The translations under genes and the position numbers were made by a program. This document shows positions 1 through 8,113 of a DNA stretch of 64,000 nucleotides, piece after piece. This DNA is from Spiribacter roseus (GTDB lineage: Bacteria; Pseudomonadota; Gammaproteobacteria; Nitrococcales; Nitrococcaceae): the NCBI RefSeq assembly GCF_002813635.1, contig NZ_CP016382.1:620001-684000 (forward strand), read 5' to 3'. The notes beneath the pieces are model-generated. The model was not told where the DNA came from and did no database searches. It saw only the letters and a program-made list of their open reading frames with translations. Within the stretch, counting starts at the first letter, position 1; each line of letters opens with the position of its first letter.

Positions 1-1
1 G

Positions 2-418
2 TTGCATGCGTTGATGGGCGACATCCGGCAGGTCATGTCGATCCTGGCCGCGGTGACGCAGGTGCTGGTCACTGTGGGGGTGTTAGCCGGGTTGATGATG
101 CTGACGCGGCTGCTATCGCGCCGCCTTGCGCTTCTGCGGGCACTGGGCGCGCCACGACGATTCAACTTCGCCCTGACCTGGTCCTACGCCGTCACGCTGA
201 TTGTGGTGGGCGCCGCGTTGGGGCTTGCGCTTGGCAGCCTGCTGACGCGGGTCATCTCGAGCGTGATCACGGAACGGACGGACATCCTTGTGACCGCATC
301 GCTGGGCTGGTCTGAACTGCACCTGGTCGGCGCCTTCGTGAGTCTGACGGCTCTGTTGGCGCTGATTCCGGCGTGGCTGACGATGACCCGACCGGTCGTG
401 CGCGACCTACGCGGCTGA
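2..418 (+). CDS. FtsX-type ABC transporter permease, C-terminal part
   Basis: Only the last 138 residues or so are in the window; the frame is open to the left edge, so the true start lies upstream. Three hydrophobic segments (about residues 13-35, 57-83 and 104-126) are arranged as in the C-terminal half of FtsX/MacB-like permeases, with the usual short cytoplasmic loop carrying an 'ALLRALGAPRR'-like stretch after the first segment. Such permeases work with an ABC ATPase, often in lipoprotein or periplasmic export. The next gene starts 18 bases after the stop, so it is probably in one operon with the PCuAC-like and TlpA-like genes. Substrate unknown. Confidence 0.7.
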   Translation: MHALMGDIRQVMSILAAVTQVLVTVGVLAGLMMLTRLLSRRLALLRALGAPRRFNFALTWSYAVTLIVVGAALGLALGSLLTRVISSVITERTDILVTASLGWSELHLVGAFVSLTALLALIPAWLTMTRPVVRDLRG

Positions 419-436
419 TAACAGAAGGAGTTACCG

Positions 437-931
437 ATGCCTCGGAAGTTTCTGATTTCTCTTGCTCTCGTTTTCGGACTGGTCGGGCCCTCTGCCCAGG
501 CGGCTGAGGACGGCCATGAAGACGACCATTTGTCGACGGCGGGCGATGTGCGCCTGCTCCACGGGTGGACTCGGGCGACCACAGCCGACAATGCGCTCGT
601 ATTCGTCGAAATCGAGAACACCGGCAGCACGCCCGTCACTCTGAGCGGTGGCGCGACGGAACTGGCCGAGAGCGCGGCCCTGGTGGGCTTCACGCTCACG
701 GACGGTAAGCCCAGCTATCCCGAGTTGCCGGGCCTGCCGGTGGCGCCCGGTACCCAGATGGTGCTGGCCCCACAGGGTGTAGCGCTGCGGCTCGACGGGC
801 TGTCGCGGGATTTGACTGAGGGCGATCGCTTCGACTTGACGCTTGATTTTGCCGAGACCGAGGCGGAGTTGACCGTCGAGGTTGAGGCCGCGGACGCGAC
901 TCAGCACGGTCACGCCGGTCACGCGCATTGA
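437..931 (+). CDS. PCuAC-like periplasmic copper chaperone family protein
   Basis: A 164-residue protein with a signal peptide (about residues 1-22, ending SAQA). The mature part has the layout of the PCuAC domain: an N-terminal GWTRAT strand, an ENTGSTPVTL strand and a C-terminal LDGLSRDLTEGD segment. PCuAC proteins carry Cu(I) to cytochrome oxidase in the periplasm. The usual Met/His ligands (an H-x-M near 'LMLMGL') are replaced here by 'VALRLDGL', while the C-terminus ends in a His-rich HGHAGHAH tail. Metal binding may therefore have moved to the tail. A Shine-Dalgarno AGAAGGAG precedes the ATG. It overlaps the following TlpA-like gene by four bases, suggesting translational coupling. Confidence 0.7.
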   Translation: MPRKFLISLALVFGLVGPSAQAAEDGHEDDHLSTAGDVRLLHGWTRATTADNALVFVEIENTGSTPVTLSGGATELAESAALVGFTLTDGKPSYPELPGLPVAPGTQMVLAPQGVALRLDGLSRDLTEGDRFDLTLDFAETEAELTVEVEAADATQHGHAGHAH

Positions 932-1488
932 TCGGTTGGGCCTGGCGGATCGCGCTTCTGGCGCTGGTGCTAATCACGCTACCCGCCGGGGCGCAGCCGG
1001 TTGACGAGGGGGCGCGCCTGGATGACCTGCTCGTCGGCGAGATGGCTCAGCTCCAGGTTCAGACGCGGTCCGTGCCGGACGTTGCCTTTGATGGTGCGGA
1101 CGGTACGCCGATGACGCTCGGGGCCTTTGCGGGCAAATATGTCCTGGTCAACTTCTGGGCACACTGGTGCACACCCTGCCGCGAGGAGATGCCGCACTTG
1201 TCGGACCTGCAGGCCGAAATGGGTGGCGAGGCGTTCGAAGTCGTGACCATCGCGGTGGGGGGCAATCGCGCCGGTACCATGGAGAGCTTTCTGGAGGAGG
1301 TGGGCGCACGGAACCTGCCGCTCCATACCGATCCGGGCGGCGACCTGTCGGGCGCGATGGGCGTACTGGCCCTGCCGGTGTCCGTGCTCATCAACCCCGA
1401 TGGTCAGGAAATTGCGCGGTTTCAGGGGGCGGCCGATTGGGCAAGCCCGGAGGCGTTGGAGCTGGTGCGCTACCTCATAAAGAAATGA
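928..1488 (+). CDS. TlpA/ResA-type periplasmic thioredoxin-like protein
   Basis: 186 residues. An N-terminal hydrophobic segment (about 5-22) serves as signal or anchor, then a thioredoxin fold with the active site WCTPC (about residues 74-78) and a cis-Pro loop near 'ALPVSVLI'. Family members reduce disulfides in periplasmic apoproteins such as cytochrome c or CuA sites. The start is TTG, giving a TTGA overlap with the stop of the preceding PCuAC-like gene; no ATG lies near enough upstream or downstream to replace it. The context suggests that the reductase serves the copper-handling partner. The exact target is not visible. Confidence 0.8.
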   Translation: MIGWAWRIALLALVLITLPAGAQPVDEGARLDDLLVGEMAQLQVQTRSVPDVAFDGADGTPMTLGAFAGKYVLVNFWAHWCTPCREEMPHLSDLQAEMGGEAFEVVTIAVGGNRAGTMESFLEEVGARNLPLHTDPGGDLSGAMGVLALPVSVLINPDGQEIARFQGAADWASPEALELVRYLIKK

Positions 1489-1589
1489 GATAGCGTGCTG
1501 GCAAGGATTTTTGCTCCGGCAAGGGCTAGCCATGAGACGAAGAGGTCGCCCAGCTTTTTGGCGACGCTAGCGAGCTGGCCTCGACAGTT

Positions 1590-1603
1590 AGGGTGGCACC
1601 GCG
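1590..1603 (+). promoter_or_regulatory. T-box-like antiterminator motif (isolated)
   Basis: AGGGTGGCACCGCG matches the T-box consensus AGGGUGGNACCGCG at every fixed position. It lies in the 193-base gap (1489-1681) between the stops of two convergent genes, so there is no plus-strand gene for it to control. A short GTCGCC/GGCGAC hairpin lies just upstream at about 1546-1564, but I do not see a convincing stem I, specifier loop or terminator. It may be chance or a relic. Nothing else was recognised in this gap. Confidence 0.2.
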
Positions 1604-1681
1604 ACATGGCGTATTCGTATCGTTCAGAGCTTTCCGAATTGTGGGATCACTCACGGAAATAGCGGAAAGTGCACGATGGCG

Positions 1682-3049
1682 CTACACCAATTCCTTTTCA
1701 ACACGTTTGGCGTCTGCAACGGCGCCGCCCATGAGGGCAAAACCGTTGAGGCGATCACCGCTGTAGTGGTTCCAGCGGCCTTCCTGTGCGGCAACCCACT
1801 TGCCATGACTGGACGGTGGATAGACAGCAACGGGGCATAGCGTTGTCTTGATGATGATCGTGTCAGGCGTGCCATCGTAGACCGCGGTGTTTCCAGCAAG
1901 CGTTGTTCCGATGACGCTCGCCTGGCGGCGGAGTGCACGTACATAAGGACGGATGACACCCCGGTGTTCCACGCAGTCCCCTAGGGCAAAGATACACCCG
2001 TCGCTCGTGCGCAACTGGTCATCGACCACCAGGCCGTGTCGGGTTTCAAGTCCTGCCTGGCTCGCGAGGTGGGTATTGGGCTGAAGACCGAGCGCCGAGA
2101 TCACAAGCTCACCCTGCCAGGTTTCACCCGTACTGAGTGTGGCCGTCAGATCCCCGTTCGATTGAGTGGTGAATGACTGCACGCTACAACCGGTATGGAC
2201 ATGAATGCCCTTGTCGGTGAACCGGGCCTCAAGCGAGCCGGCGGCCGCTGCAGGGAGCAGGGTGGGGAGCAAGTGCTCCGCGCGTTCCACGAGCGTCACG
2301 CGATGCCCGGCCACTGTGAGGTCATTGGCGAATTCACTGCCGATCAGTCCGCCGCCGATGATCAAAATGGAGGCCGTGCGGCCATCCACCTTCGATCGGA
2401 CGGCTCGATAGTCGTCGAGCGAATTGACGGTGTGGATGGGGCTATCTCCGTCGCCAGGCGGCGGCAGTCTGCGCTGCTCCGCGCCCATCGCGATCACCAG
2501 GCGGTCATAGGGGACGCCGCCACGGGCGGTGATAATGCGCCGCCGATCGCGGTCGATACTGAGCGCCCGGGTGTGCGCCAGCATTTCAACCCCATGCTTC
2601 GCGGCCTGCTCCGGCCCTTTTCGCATGATGATCTCATCGGGGGCCAGCCCTTCCCCCGCGGCGCTCGAGAGGCGCGGTTTTGGATAGTGATGTCCGGCAT
2701 CCGCCGTGATCAGCACAATGGCGCGGTCCGGATCCGCCCGACGGATGGATTCAGCCGCTGCCCAACCGGCCATGCCGCCGCCAAGAATAACGACCTGCGA
2801 TGGGTCTGCGGGCAGTATCCGTGACCGCTGACTCGCGGCGATGGGTGGCGGTGTTTGTGTCGCATCCTCGAGCGGTACGAAATCAGCCTTGCTGACGCCG
2901 CAGTCCGGGCATACCCAGTCATCGGGGATGTCCTCATAGCGGGTACCGGGCGGGAGACCGCCATCCGGGTCGCCATTGGCCTCATCGTAAATGTAGCCAC
3001 AGACAAGACAGATGTATTGCCGATAATCAGGAGCGCTATTGGCGGTCAT
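1682..3049 (-). CDS. Rubredoxin-rubredoxin/NAD(P)H reductase fusion
   Basis: 455 residues. Residues about 10-58 form a rubredoxin with both iron-binding knuckles, CLVCGY and CPDCGV. After a Pro-rich linker comes a two-dinucleotide-fold flavoprotein: an FAD site [17 protein letters not shown] near residue 86, an NAD(P)H site [14 protein letters not shown] near residue 228, and the late FAD motif [10 protein letters not shown]. Such reductases pass electrons from NAD(P)H to rubredoxin and on to an oxygenase or oxygen-detoxifying enzyme. Five bases separate it from the upstream acyl-CoA-dehydrogenase-like gene on the same strand, so it is probably that enzyme's electron supplier. Having donor and carrier in one chain is the notable point. 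Confidence 0.85.
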   Translation of the reverse strand: MTANSAPDYRQYICLVCGYIYDEANGDPDGGLPPGTRYEDIPDDWVCPDCGVSKADFVPLEDATQTPPPIAASQRSRILPADPSQVVILGGGMAGWAAAESIRRADPDRAIVLITADAGHHYPKPRLSSAAGEGLAPDEIIMRKGPEQAAKHGVEMLAHTRALSIDRDRRRIITARGGVPYDRLVIAMGAEQRRLPPPGDGDSPIHTVNSLDDYRAVRSKVDGRTASILIIGGGLIGSEFANDLTVAGHRVTLVERAEHLLPTLLPAAAAGSLEARFTDKGIHVHTGCSVQSFTTQSNGDLTATLSTGETWQGELVISALGLQPNTHLASQAGLETRHGLVVDDQLRTSDGCIFALGDCVEHRGVIRPYVRALRRQASVIGTTLAGNTAVYDGTPDTIIIKTTLCPVAVYPPSSHGKWVAAQEGRWNHYSGDRLNGFALMGGAVADAKRVEKELV

Positions 3050-3054
3050 TGGGT

Positions 3055-4152
3055 TCAGGCGGCCTCGAGCCGTGCGAGCTCTTTGCGGATATGTTTGATC
3101 GCTGGAGTGACGATCGCGACGAAATACGATTCCCGGAGTTTTCTCTGTGCCGGCGCATCCGCCAGGTAGCCGCGGGCACCGGCGTGAAGCATGGCCGCCT
3201 GGGAGGCCCGCAGGCTAAGGGCTGAGCCCCGCTCGCGCACCTGAAGAACATCACGGAAGAGCTCGTCGCTGGCGTTCCCATGAACCTCATCCGCCAGCGC
3301 GTTGACTGCGGCGCGCAGGTCCGTCAATTCCTCGCGCAGCGCCTCGGGCTGCTCGTCCAGATAGCCGTTGACGTGCGCGTGCGTTTTCGCCATCGACTCC
3401 ATAATATCGATGCACCCCTCGATGACGCCAAGCGGCATGCCCATCTGCAGGAGGACAAACCCGGCACGGATCCGGGGCAGGAAGCCGGCGGCATCGTGGC
3501 TGATCACCTGGTCGTTGGGGATGAACACGTCATCAAAATGGCATGCATAGGTCCCGCTGCCTTCCAGGGCGACAAACTTGGCGCACTGCTTGAGCGCGAA
3601 GCCAGGCGCGGCGCAGTCGACCAATGCCATCACCCGCCGCCCCGTGGATGCGCTGTTAAACACCGCTGCAAAGACGTGACCGTCGGCCAGGTTTGAAACC
3701 CAGGGCAGCGTGCCGCTCGCGATATACCCACCCTCAGTCGGGCGGACGTGAATCTTCAGCTCTTCGATGGCGGCGACATTTTTCATACCGTTGGAAAGGC
3801 CGGTGCCGCCAAGCGTTTGGCCGCTCGCCACGCGGTCCAGCCACTTCTCGCGTGTCTCGGGTACTTCTGCATTATCGAGGTACCAGGTCAGCGCGTCGTG
3901 GCACCAGACGCAGAACCCCGTGGACATGCAGGCCCGAGACACTTCGCTCATGGCATCGATGGCACCCGCAAAGTCATAGCCATTCTGTGCTGTATGGCGA
4001 TTGTAGAGCCCGCCCTCGCCAAAACGGCGCATGAACGACTCAGGGTAATGGCCCGCGCGGTCGATATCGACAACGATCGGCTCGAGTGCATGAGCCACCA
4101 GGTCCCTCGTGTCAGCGGTGGGTCGGGCAATCGCCTCGGCTACGCTCGCCAT
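3055..4152 (-). CDS. Acyl-CoA-dehydrogenase-family flavoprotein, possible monooxygenase
   Basis: 365 residues with the acyl-CoA dehydrogenase layout: a helical N-terminal part, a beta domain around residues 115-215 with the conserved 'GGTGLSNG' loop, and a helical C-terminal domain. Members of this fold include true dehydrogenases and flavin-dependent oxygenases such as DszC- and SfnC-like enzymes acting on sulfur compounds. I cannot place the catalytic base with confidence. The adjoining rubredoxin-reductase and the divergent sulfonate/nitrate-type ABC importer favour oxidation of an imported compound; this is inference. A clear GGAG ribosome site precedes the ATG. Confidence 0.7.
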   Translation of the reverse strand: MASVAEAIARPTADTRDLVAHALEPIVVDIDRAGHYPESFMRRFGEGGLYNRHTAQNGYDFAGAIDAMSEVSRACMSTGFCVWCHDALTWYLDNAEVPETREKWLDRVASGQTLGGTGLSNGMKNVAAIEELKIHVRPTEGGYIASGTLPWVSNLADGHVFAAVFNSASTGRRVMALVDCAAPGFALKQCAKFVALEGSGTYACHFDDVFIPNDQVISHDAAGFLPRIRAGFVLLQMGMPLGVIEGCIDIMESMAKTHAHVNGYLDEQPEALREELTDLRAAVNALADEVHGNASDELFRDVLQVRERGSALSLRASQAAMLHAGARGYLADAPAQRKLRESYFVAIVTPAIKHIRKELARLEAA

Positions 4153-4213
4153 GGGTGTCTCCTGTCAGAAATCTCAATGTCGCAACCCTATTGCGAGCAT
4201 GACTCGCTGAGAA

Positions 4214-4264
4214 ATATCGATTCGGCATATCGATATTGCAGATTTGACTGGTTATATCGATATA
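4214..4264. promoter_or_regulatory. Three ATATCGAT boxes in a divergent promoter region
   Basis: The 184-base gap between the divergent flavoprotein gene (start 4152) and ABC ATPase gene (start 4337) holds three copies of ATATCGAT. The second (4227-4236, ATATCGATAT) and third (4253-4264, TATATCGATATA) are perfect palindromes; the first (4214-4221) is a partial copy. Centres are 13 and 27 bases apart. The stretch is AT-rich against a GC-rich background. This looks like an operator array for a regulator controlling both arms. No regulator gene is adjacent. Confidence 0.5.
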
Positions 4265-4336
4265 AAAAAAGGTTTCTTCAAGGCGCATCGGCCGACTTGT
4301 AAGGTTCAGCGTCAAGTTGAACGCACGGAGCCCTGT

Positions 4337-5146
4337 ATGTCGGCCACCATTCGGATCGACAATCTCAATCACTGGTTTAATCGGAGCGAGCCGCCTGTTC
4401 TGCAGGATATTTCCGTGGCAGTGCAGGCTGGACAGAGTCTGGCCCTGGTTGGTGAGAGCGGGTGCGGCAAGTCCACATTGCTGAACATGATCGCGGGGAT
4501 GATCCGTCCCACCGTCGGCACCATTCATATTGGTCAGAACCGCGTGCTCGGACCGCGCCCGGAGTGGAACATCATGTTCCAGCATGCAGCCCTCTATCCG
4601 TGGCTGAACGTGGTGGACAACGTTGCGTTGGGTCTCGAATTTGCCGGCGTCGGGAAGGCGAGGCGAACCACCGCCATGGACATGCTCGATCGGGTGGGCC
4701 TGCTGGATAAAGCGCGCAGTCGGCCGCGGGATCTTTCCGGCGGTCAGCAGCAGCGTGTCGCACTCGCGCGCTCATTGGTCATGTCACCTTCTGTGCTTTT
4801 GCTGGACGAGCCGTTTTCGGCGCTTGACACCTTCACCCGCACCGATCTTCAGGACGAAGTACTTGGCATTGTCGCTGAACAGGGAATAAGCCTCGTTCAG
4901 GTCACACATGATCTGGACGAGGCGATCATCATGGGTGATCGGATTGGTGTCATGGAGCGCAGCCCCGGTCGGATTCACGCCCTGGTTGATAACCAGATGA
5001 ACGGACCCCGGCGTCCCGGAATGCGCGGATTTGCCGAGATGCGGGATGAGCTTCTGGCTGCCTTCGGCCGGGCCCGGCGCAATCCGTCGACACCAGTCCG
5101 CAGCACACCCACCGATCCCATCGAACTGGAGCCCGAGTACTCATGA
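4337..5146 (+). CDS. ABC importer ATPase, SsuB/TauB/NrtD type
   Basis: 269 residues from the chosen ATG. Walker A is GESGCGKST (about residues 41-49), the signature is LSGGQQQR, Walker B is LLLDEPFSALD, and the switch His is in QVTHDLDEAI. This set is typical of the ATPase of sulfonate, taurine, nitrate and related importers. An in-frame ATG 93 bases upstream exists but would place the N-terminus inside the palindromic operator region, so the later ATG is preferred. The stop overlaps the substrate-binding protein start (ATGA). It acts at the inner membrane with the permease at 6396-7202. Confidence 0.85.
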   Translation: MSATIRIDNLNHWFNRSEPPVLQDISVAVQAGQSLALVGESGCGKSTLLNMIAGMIRPTVGTIHIGQNRVLGPRPEWNIMFQHAALYPWLNVVDNVALGLEFAGVGKARRTTAMDMLDRVGLLDKARSRPRDLSGGQQQRVALARSLVMSPSVLLLDEPFSALDTFTRTDLQDEVLGIVAEQGISLVQVTHDLDEAIIMGDRIGVMERSPGRIHALVDNQMNGPRRPGMRGFAEMRDELLAAFGRARRNPSTPVRSTPTDPIELEPEYS

Positions 5147-6399
5147 GCAACAGGCACATATCACCGGACCAACATCACCACGCCCAGTGCGGATGCGATG
5201 AAGTCCTGTCGGCCGACTACCAGATTCAGACGGATCGGCGTCGGTTTGTTCTGGATGGCATGGCAATGATTGGCGGGCTTGCCGCTGGGCTAACCCTGCC
5301 GATGGGAGCAGCGAGTGCACAGGACGCCGAGGATCCGGTGCTGAGGATTGGTTATTTGCCGATTACTGATGCCACCTCGCTGCTGACGGCGCACGCAATG
5401 GGGTATTTCGCTGATGAGGGCGTAAGGGCCGAAGCGCCGGAGTTGATCCGAAGCTGGTCGGGTCTTGTTGAAGGGTTTGTCCGGGGGCGCTTCAATCTCG
5501 TCCACCTGTTAAAGCCGATACCTGTGTGGATGCGCTACAACAACGACTTCCCCGTCAAAATCATGGCCTGGGCCCACATCAACGGCTCAGGACTGGTCGT
5601 TGGCGGAAATTCGGGGATTGAATCGTTCGCCGAACTGGGTGGCACGCAGATCGCGGTTCCCTATTGGTATTCCATCCACAACACGTTGATTCAGATGGGC
5701 CTGCGCAATGCGGGGCTCAGGCCCGTCATTCAGCGCCAGGAAGATCCGCTTGCCGATGATGAGGTGAACCTCCTCATCCTTCCGCCGCCCGAGATGCCTT
5801 CAAGCCTGGCAGCGGGGCAGATCGATGGATACATCGTCGCCGAGCCGTTCAATGCGGCTGGCGAACTGCTCGCAGGGGGGCGGCTGCTGAGATTCACCGG
5901 TGACATGTGGGAGAACCATCCATGCTGTGTTGTGTGCATGAACGAAAACCAGGTGAACGCCAGCCCCGAGTGGACGCAGCGGGTCATCAACGCGGTGGTG
6001 CGCGGTTCGGAGTATGCGCAGCAGAATAAAGGCAAGGTCGCTGAAATGCTCTCGCGGGACGGGCAGGGTTACCTGCCAATGCCGGCTGAGGTGGTCCGTC
6101 GGGCCATGACGCATTACAACGAGGCGGAATACCGGGAAAGCGGTGCGGTGAGCCACCCGGACTGGCGCGTCGGGCGAATCGATTTCTCCCCTTACCCCTA
6201 TCCATCGGCGACCAAGCGACTGGTCAAGGAAATGAACCAGACGCTGGTCGAGGGGGATACCACATTCCTGCAGGGGCTTGATCCGGATTTCGTCGCTGAT
6301 GATCTGGTGGACTACCGGTTTGTGGAGGAGGCCCTGCGTCAGCACCCGGGAGCGAATTATCTGGATGAGTTGACCCGTAAGGAGCGCATTAAGCTGTGA
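5143..6399 (+). CDS. ABC importer substrate-binding protein, NMT1/SsuA-like, Tat-type signal
   Basis: 418 residues. The N-terminus has an unusual HHHAQCGC stretch, then a twin-arginine-like motif DRRRFVLDG (about residues 31-39) and a hydrophobic segment ending near ASAQ, consistent with Tat export. The mature domain begins 'LRIGYLPITDAT', the usual opening of NMT1/SsuA/NrtA-type binding proteins. It captures the ligand in the periplasm for the adjacent ATPase and permease. Ligand identity cannot be read from the sequence; sulfonates, nitrate and pyrimidine-like ligands are all known in the family. Overlaps of four bases upstream and of the stop with the next start suggest one operon. Confidence 0.85.
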   Translation: MSNRHISPDQHHHAQCGCDEVLSADYQIQTDRRRFVLDGMAMIGGLAAGLTLPMGAASAQDAEDPVLRIGYLPITDATSLLTAHAMGYFADEGVRAEAPELIRSWSGLVEGFVRGRFNLVHLLKPIPVWMRYNNDFPVKIMAWAHINGSGLVVGGNSGIESFAELGGTQIAVPYWYSIHNTLIQMGLRNAGLRPVIQRQEDPLADDEVNLLILPPPEMPSSLAAGQIDGYIVAEPFNAAGELLAGGRLLRFTGDMWENHPCCVVCMNENQVNASPEWTQRVINAVVRGSEYAQQNKGKVAEMLSRDGQGYLPMPAEVVRRAMTHYNEAEYRESGAVSHPDWRVGRIDFSPYPYPSATKRLVKEMNQTLVEGDTTFLQGLDPDFVADDLVDYRFVEEALRQHPGANYLDELTRKERIKL

Positions 6400-7202
6400 T
6401 GTCACCAACGATCACGGGCAGTGCGGCGCCGCGCTGGGCTCAAGGTCTGCTTGATCGGATTGCCTATCCGATCGCGGGAGCACTCTCCCTGTTGATTCTC
6501 TGGTGGGCGGGGGGTCAATACATCAAGGCGCAGCCTGAGCTATTCGCGTTCACGCGCTTTGCCCCGGAGGCCGCACTGCCGGCGGCCTGGGAGCTGCTTG
6601 TCAGTGGGGCGCTGCTTGAGGCTGCGAGCGCCAGTCTGTACCGGATCGGCATCGGAATGGTGTTGGCGATCCTGATTGCCGTACCGCTGGGTATCGTTGT
6701 CGGGTCGTCGGCGATGCTCCGCCGTGTGACCGGGTTTCCGTTCCAGCTGCTCCGCATGGTGAGTCCATTGGCGTGGATGCCGATTGCGGTGATGATTTTC
6801 GCCACTTGGAACGGAGCCATCGTCTTTCTGATTTTCATGGCAGCGGTATGGCCGGTGCTGTTTTCAACCGCATTCGCAGTGCAACGGATTGACCCGTTGC
6901 ATTCAAGGGTGGCGCGGAATCTGGGCGCATCGCCCTTGGGTCGGCTGTGGCGGCTGACGCTTCCATCCATCGCGCCGGATGTGATGGCGGGCATTCGCCT
7001 CGCTCTAGGCGTGGCCTGGGTGGTGCTTGTGCCGGCTGAATATCTGGGGGTGACGAGCGGGCTGGGTTACGCGATCAACGACGCCCGGGACATTCTTGCC
7101 TATGACCAGTTAGCGGCGCTTGTGCTGTGGATTGGTGTGATCGGCTACATGCTTGATGGCCTTGTTGTGACACTTGCCCGTCGATTCGATTGGCAGTCTT
7201 GA
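6396..7202 (+). CDS. ABC importer permease, SsuC/TauC type
   Basis: 268 residues with about six membrane segments and the binding-protein-dependent permease domain. The EAA-type cytoplasmic loop is visible as 'RNLGASPLGRLWRLTLPS' (about residues 171-188). The start is either GTG at 6396, overlapping the preceding stop, or ATG at 6399; both give essentially the same protein. It completes an importer of the sulfonate/taurine/nitrate family. The OsmC-like gene begins 26 bases after the stop. Confidence 0.85.
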   Translation: MMSPTITGSAAPRWAQGLLDRIAYPIAGALSLLILWWAGGQYIKAQPELFAFTRFAPEAALPAAWELLVSGALLEAASASLYRIGIGMVLAILIAVPLGIVVGSSAMLRRVTGFPFQLLRMVSPLAWMPIAVMIFATWNGAIVFLIFMAAVWPVLFSTAFAVQRIDPLHSRVARNLGASPLGRLWRLTLPSIAPDVMAGIRLALGVAWVVLVPAEYLGVTSGLGYAINDARDILAYDQLAALVLWIGVIGYMLDGLVVTLARRFDWQS

Positions 7203-7228
7203 TTGATTCGTAAGAGGAGAATGATGAG

Positions 7229-7777
7229 ATGAGTGAATCCACAGAGAGAACCGTCCGCAAACACCTGCGTCCCATTGATCGGGACGGATTGTTGAGCTTT
7301 GCAGAAAAGGGCCGTAACAACCCGAACACTCAGGGAACCAATAAGGTTCAGACGGTGGTAGAGGGTCAGTACCGCACCGTCAGCCATGTCCGGGGTCATG
7401 AAGTGGTTGTCGATGAGCCGCTCCATCTCCTTGGCCAGGATACCGCACCCGCCCCCGCTGAGGTCGTGCTTTCTGCGCTTGGAGGGTGCCTGGCGGTTGG
7501 CATCATCGCGGTCGCGACCTGGAAGCAGGTTGCGCTGAGTAATCTAGAGCTGCATCTGGAAGGGGATATCGGCAACCCCGCAGCCTGGGGAGCAGGTGGA
7601 CATGAGGCCTCACCTGAGGAAATGGGTATCCAGGCCGTCCGTGTCAAAGTTGATATCGACGGCGATGCGTCGCGGGAAGTACTGGATGAGATTGTCCAGC
7701 GGGCGAATTATTTCTCACCGGTGGGTAACACCGTGCGCAATCCGATTGACTTTGAGATTGGTTTGCTCGAAGGGTGA
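7229..7777 (+). CDS. OsmC-family protein with only one active-site cysteine
   Basis: 182 residues with the OsmC/Ohr fold and the helix 'VVLSALGGCLAVGI' carrying Cys87. OsmC and Ohr peroxidases normally have a second cysteine in the C-terminal helix; here the matching region reads YFSPVGNTVRNP, with Gly where Cys is expected. It is therefore unlikely to be a standard two-Cys thiol peroxidase and may have another thiol chemistry or binding role. A GAGGAG ribosome site precedes the ATG. It follows the ABC importer genes closely and is probably in the same operon. Confidence 0.8.
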   Translation: MSESTERTVRKHLRPIDRDGLLSFAEKGRNNPNTQGTNKVQTVVEGQYRTVSHVRGHEVVVDEPLHLLGQDTAPAPAEVVLSALGGCLAVGIIAVATWKQVALSNLELHLEGDIGNPAAWGAGGHEASPEEMGIQAVRVKVDIDGDASREVLDEIVQRANYFSPVGNTVRNPIDFEIGLLEG

Positions 7778-8113
7778 TAACCCGATGTGTAAACCGCAAT
7801 GAGGCTGACCTCTTGCCGGTTGGTTGGATGTCAGTCTGAGCAATTGTGTGACCATGGAGCCGTCGCCGCCGTCTGAGGCGCCACTGCAGACGGCGGTCAG
7901 GATCTGCTCCGGCGCCATGTCAGCAAGTTCAGGCAACTGCGCACTGATCTTGCCCACTAACAATGGACACTCGATTACCCCACTATCTGGGCCGCCAACG
8001 CATCAGGGCTGATCCCGGTAAGGATGAAATGATTGGTACTCACGCTCGAGAAGGGGAGCTCCTCATGGGCGCTGCCCGCAGGAAGATCAGGGATGGCGCG
8101 TTGGTCATGGGCC
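7778..8113. other. Intergenic stretch before the insertion sequence
   Basis: About 340 bases without a gene I can support. Minus-strand frames here give a short stretch (LPELADMAPEQILTA) that faintly resembles the C-terminal region of IS110-type transposases, but it is too weak and too interrupted to call. Probably the edge of the accessory region. Confidence 0.4.

Noticed and set aside
4244..4336. 31-residue N-terminal extension of the ABC ATPase
   Set aside because: It begins inside the palindromic operator region and has no family similarity; ATG 4337 gives a normal N-terminus.
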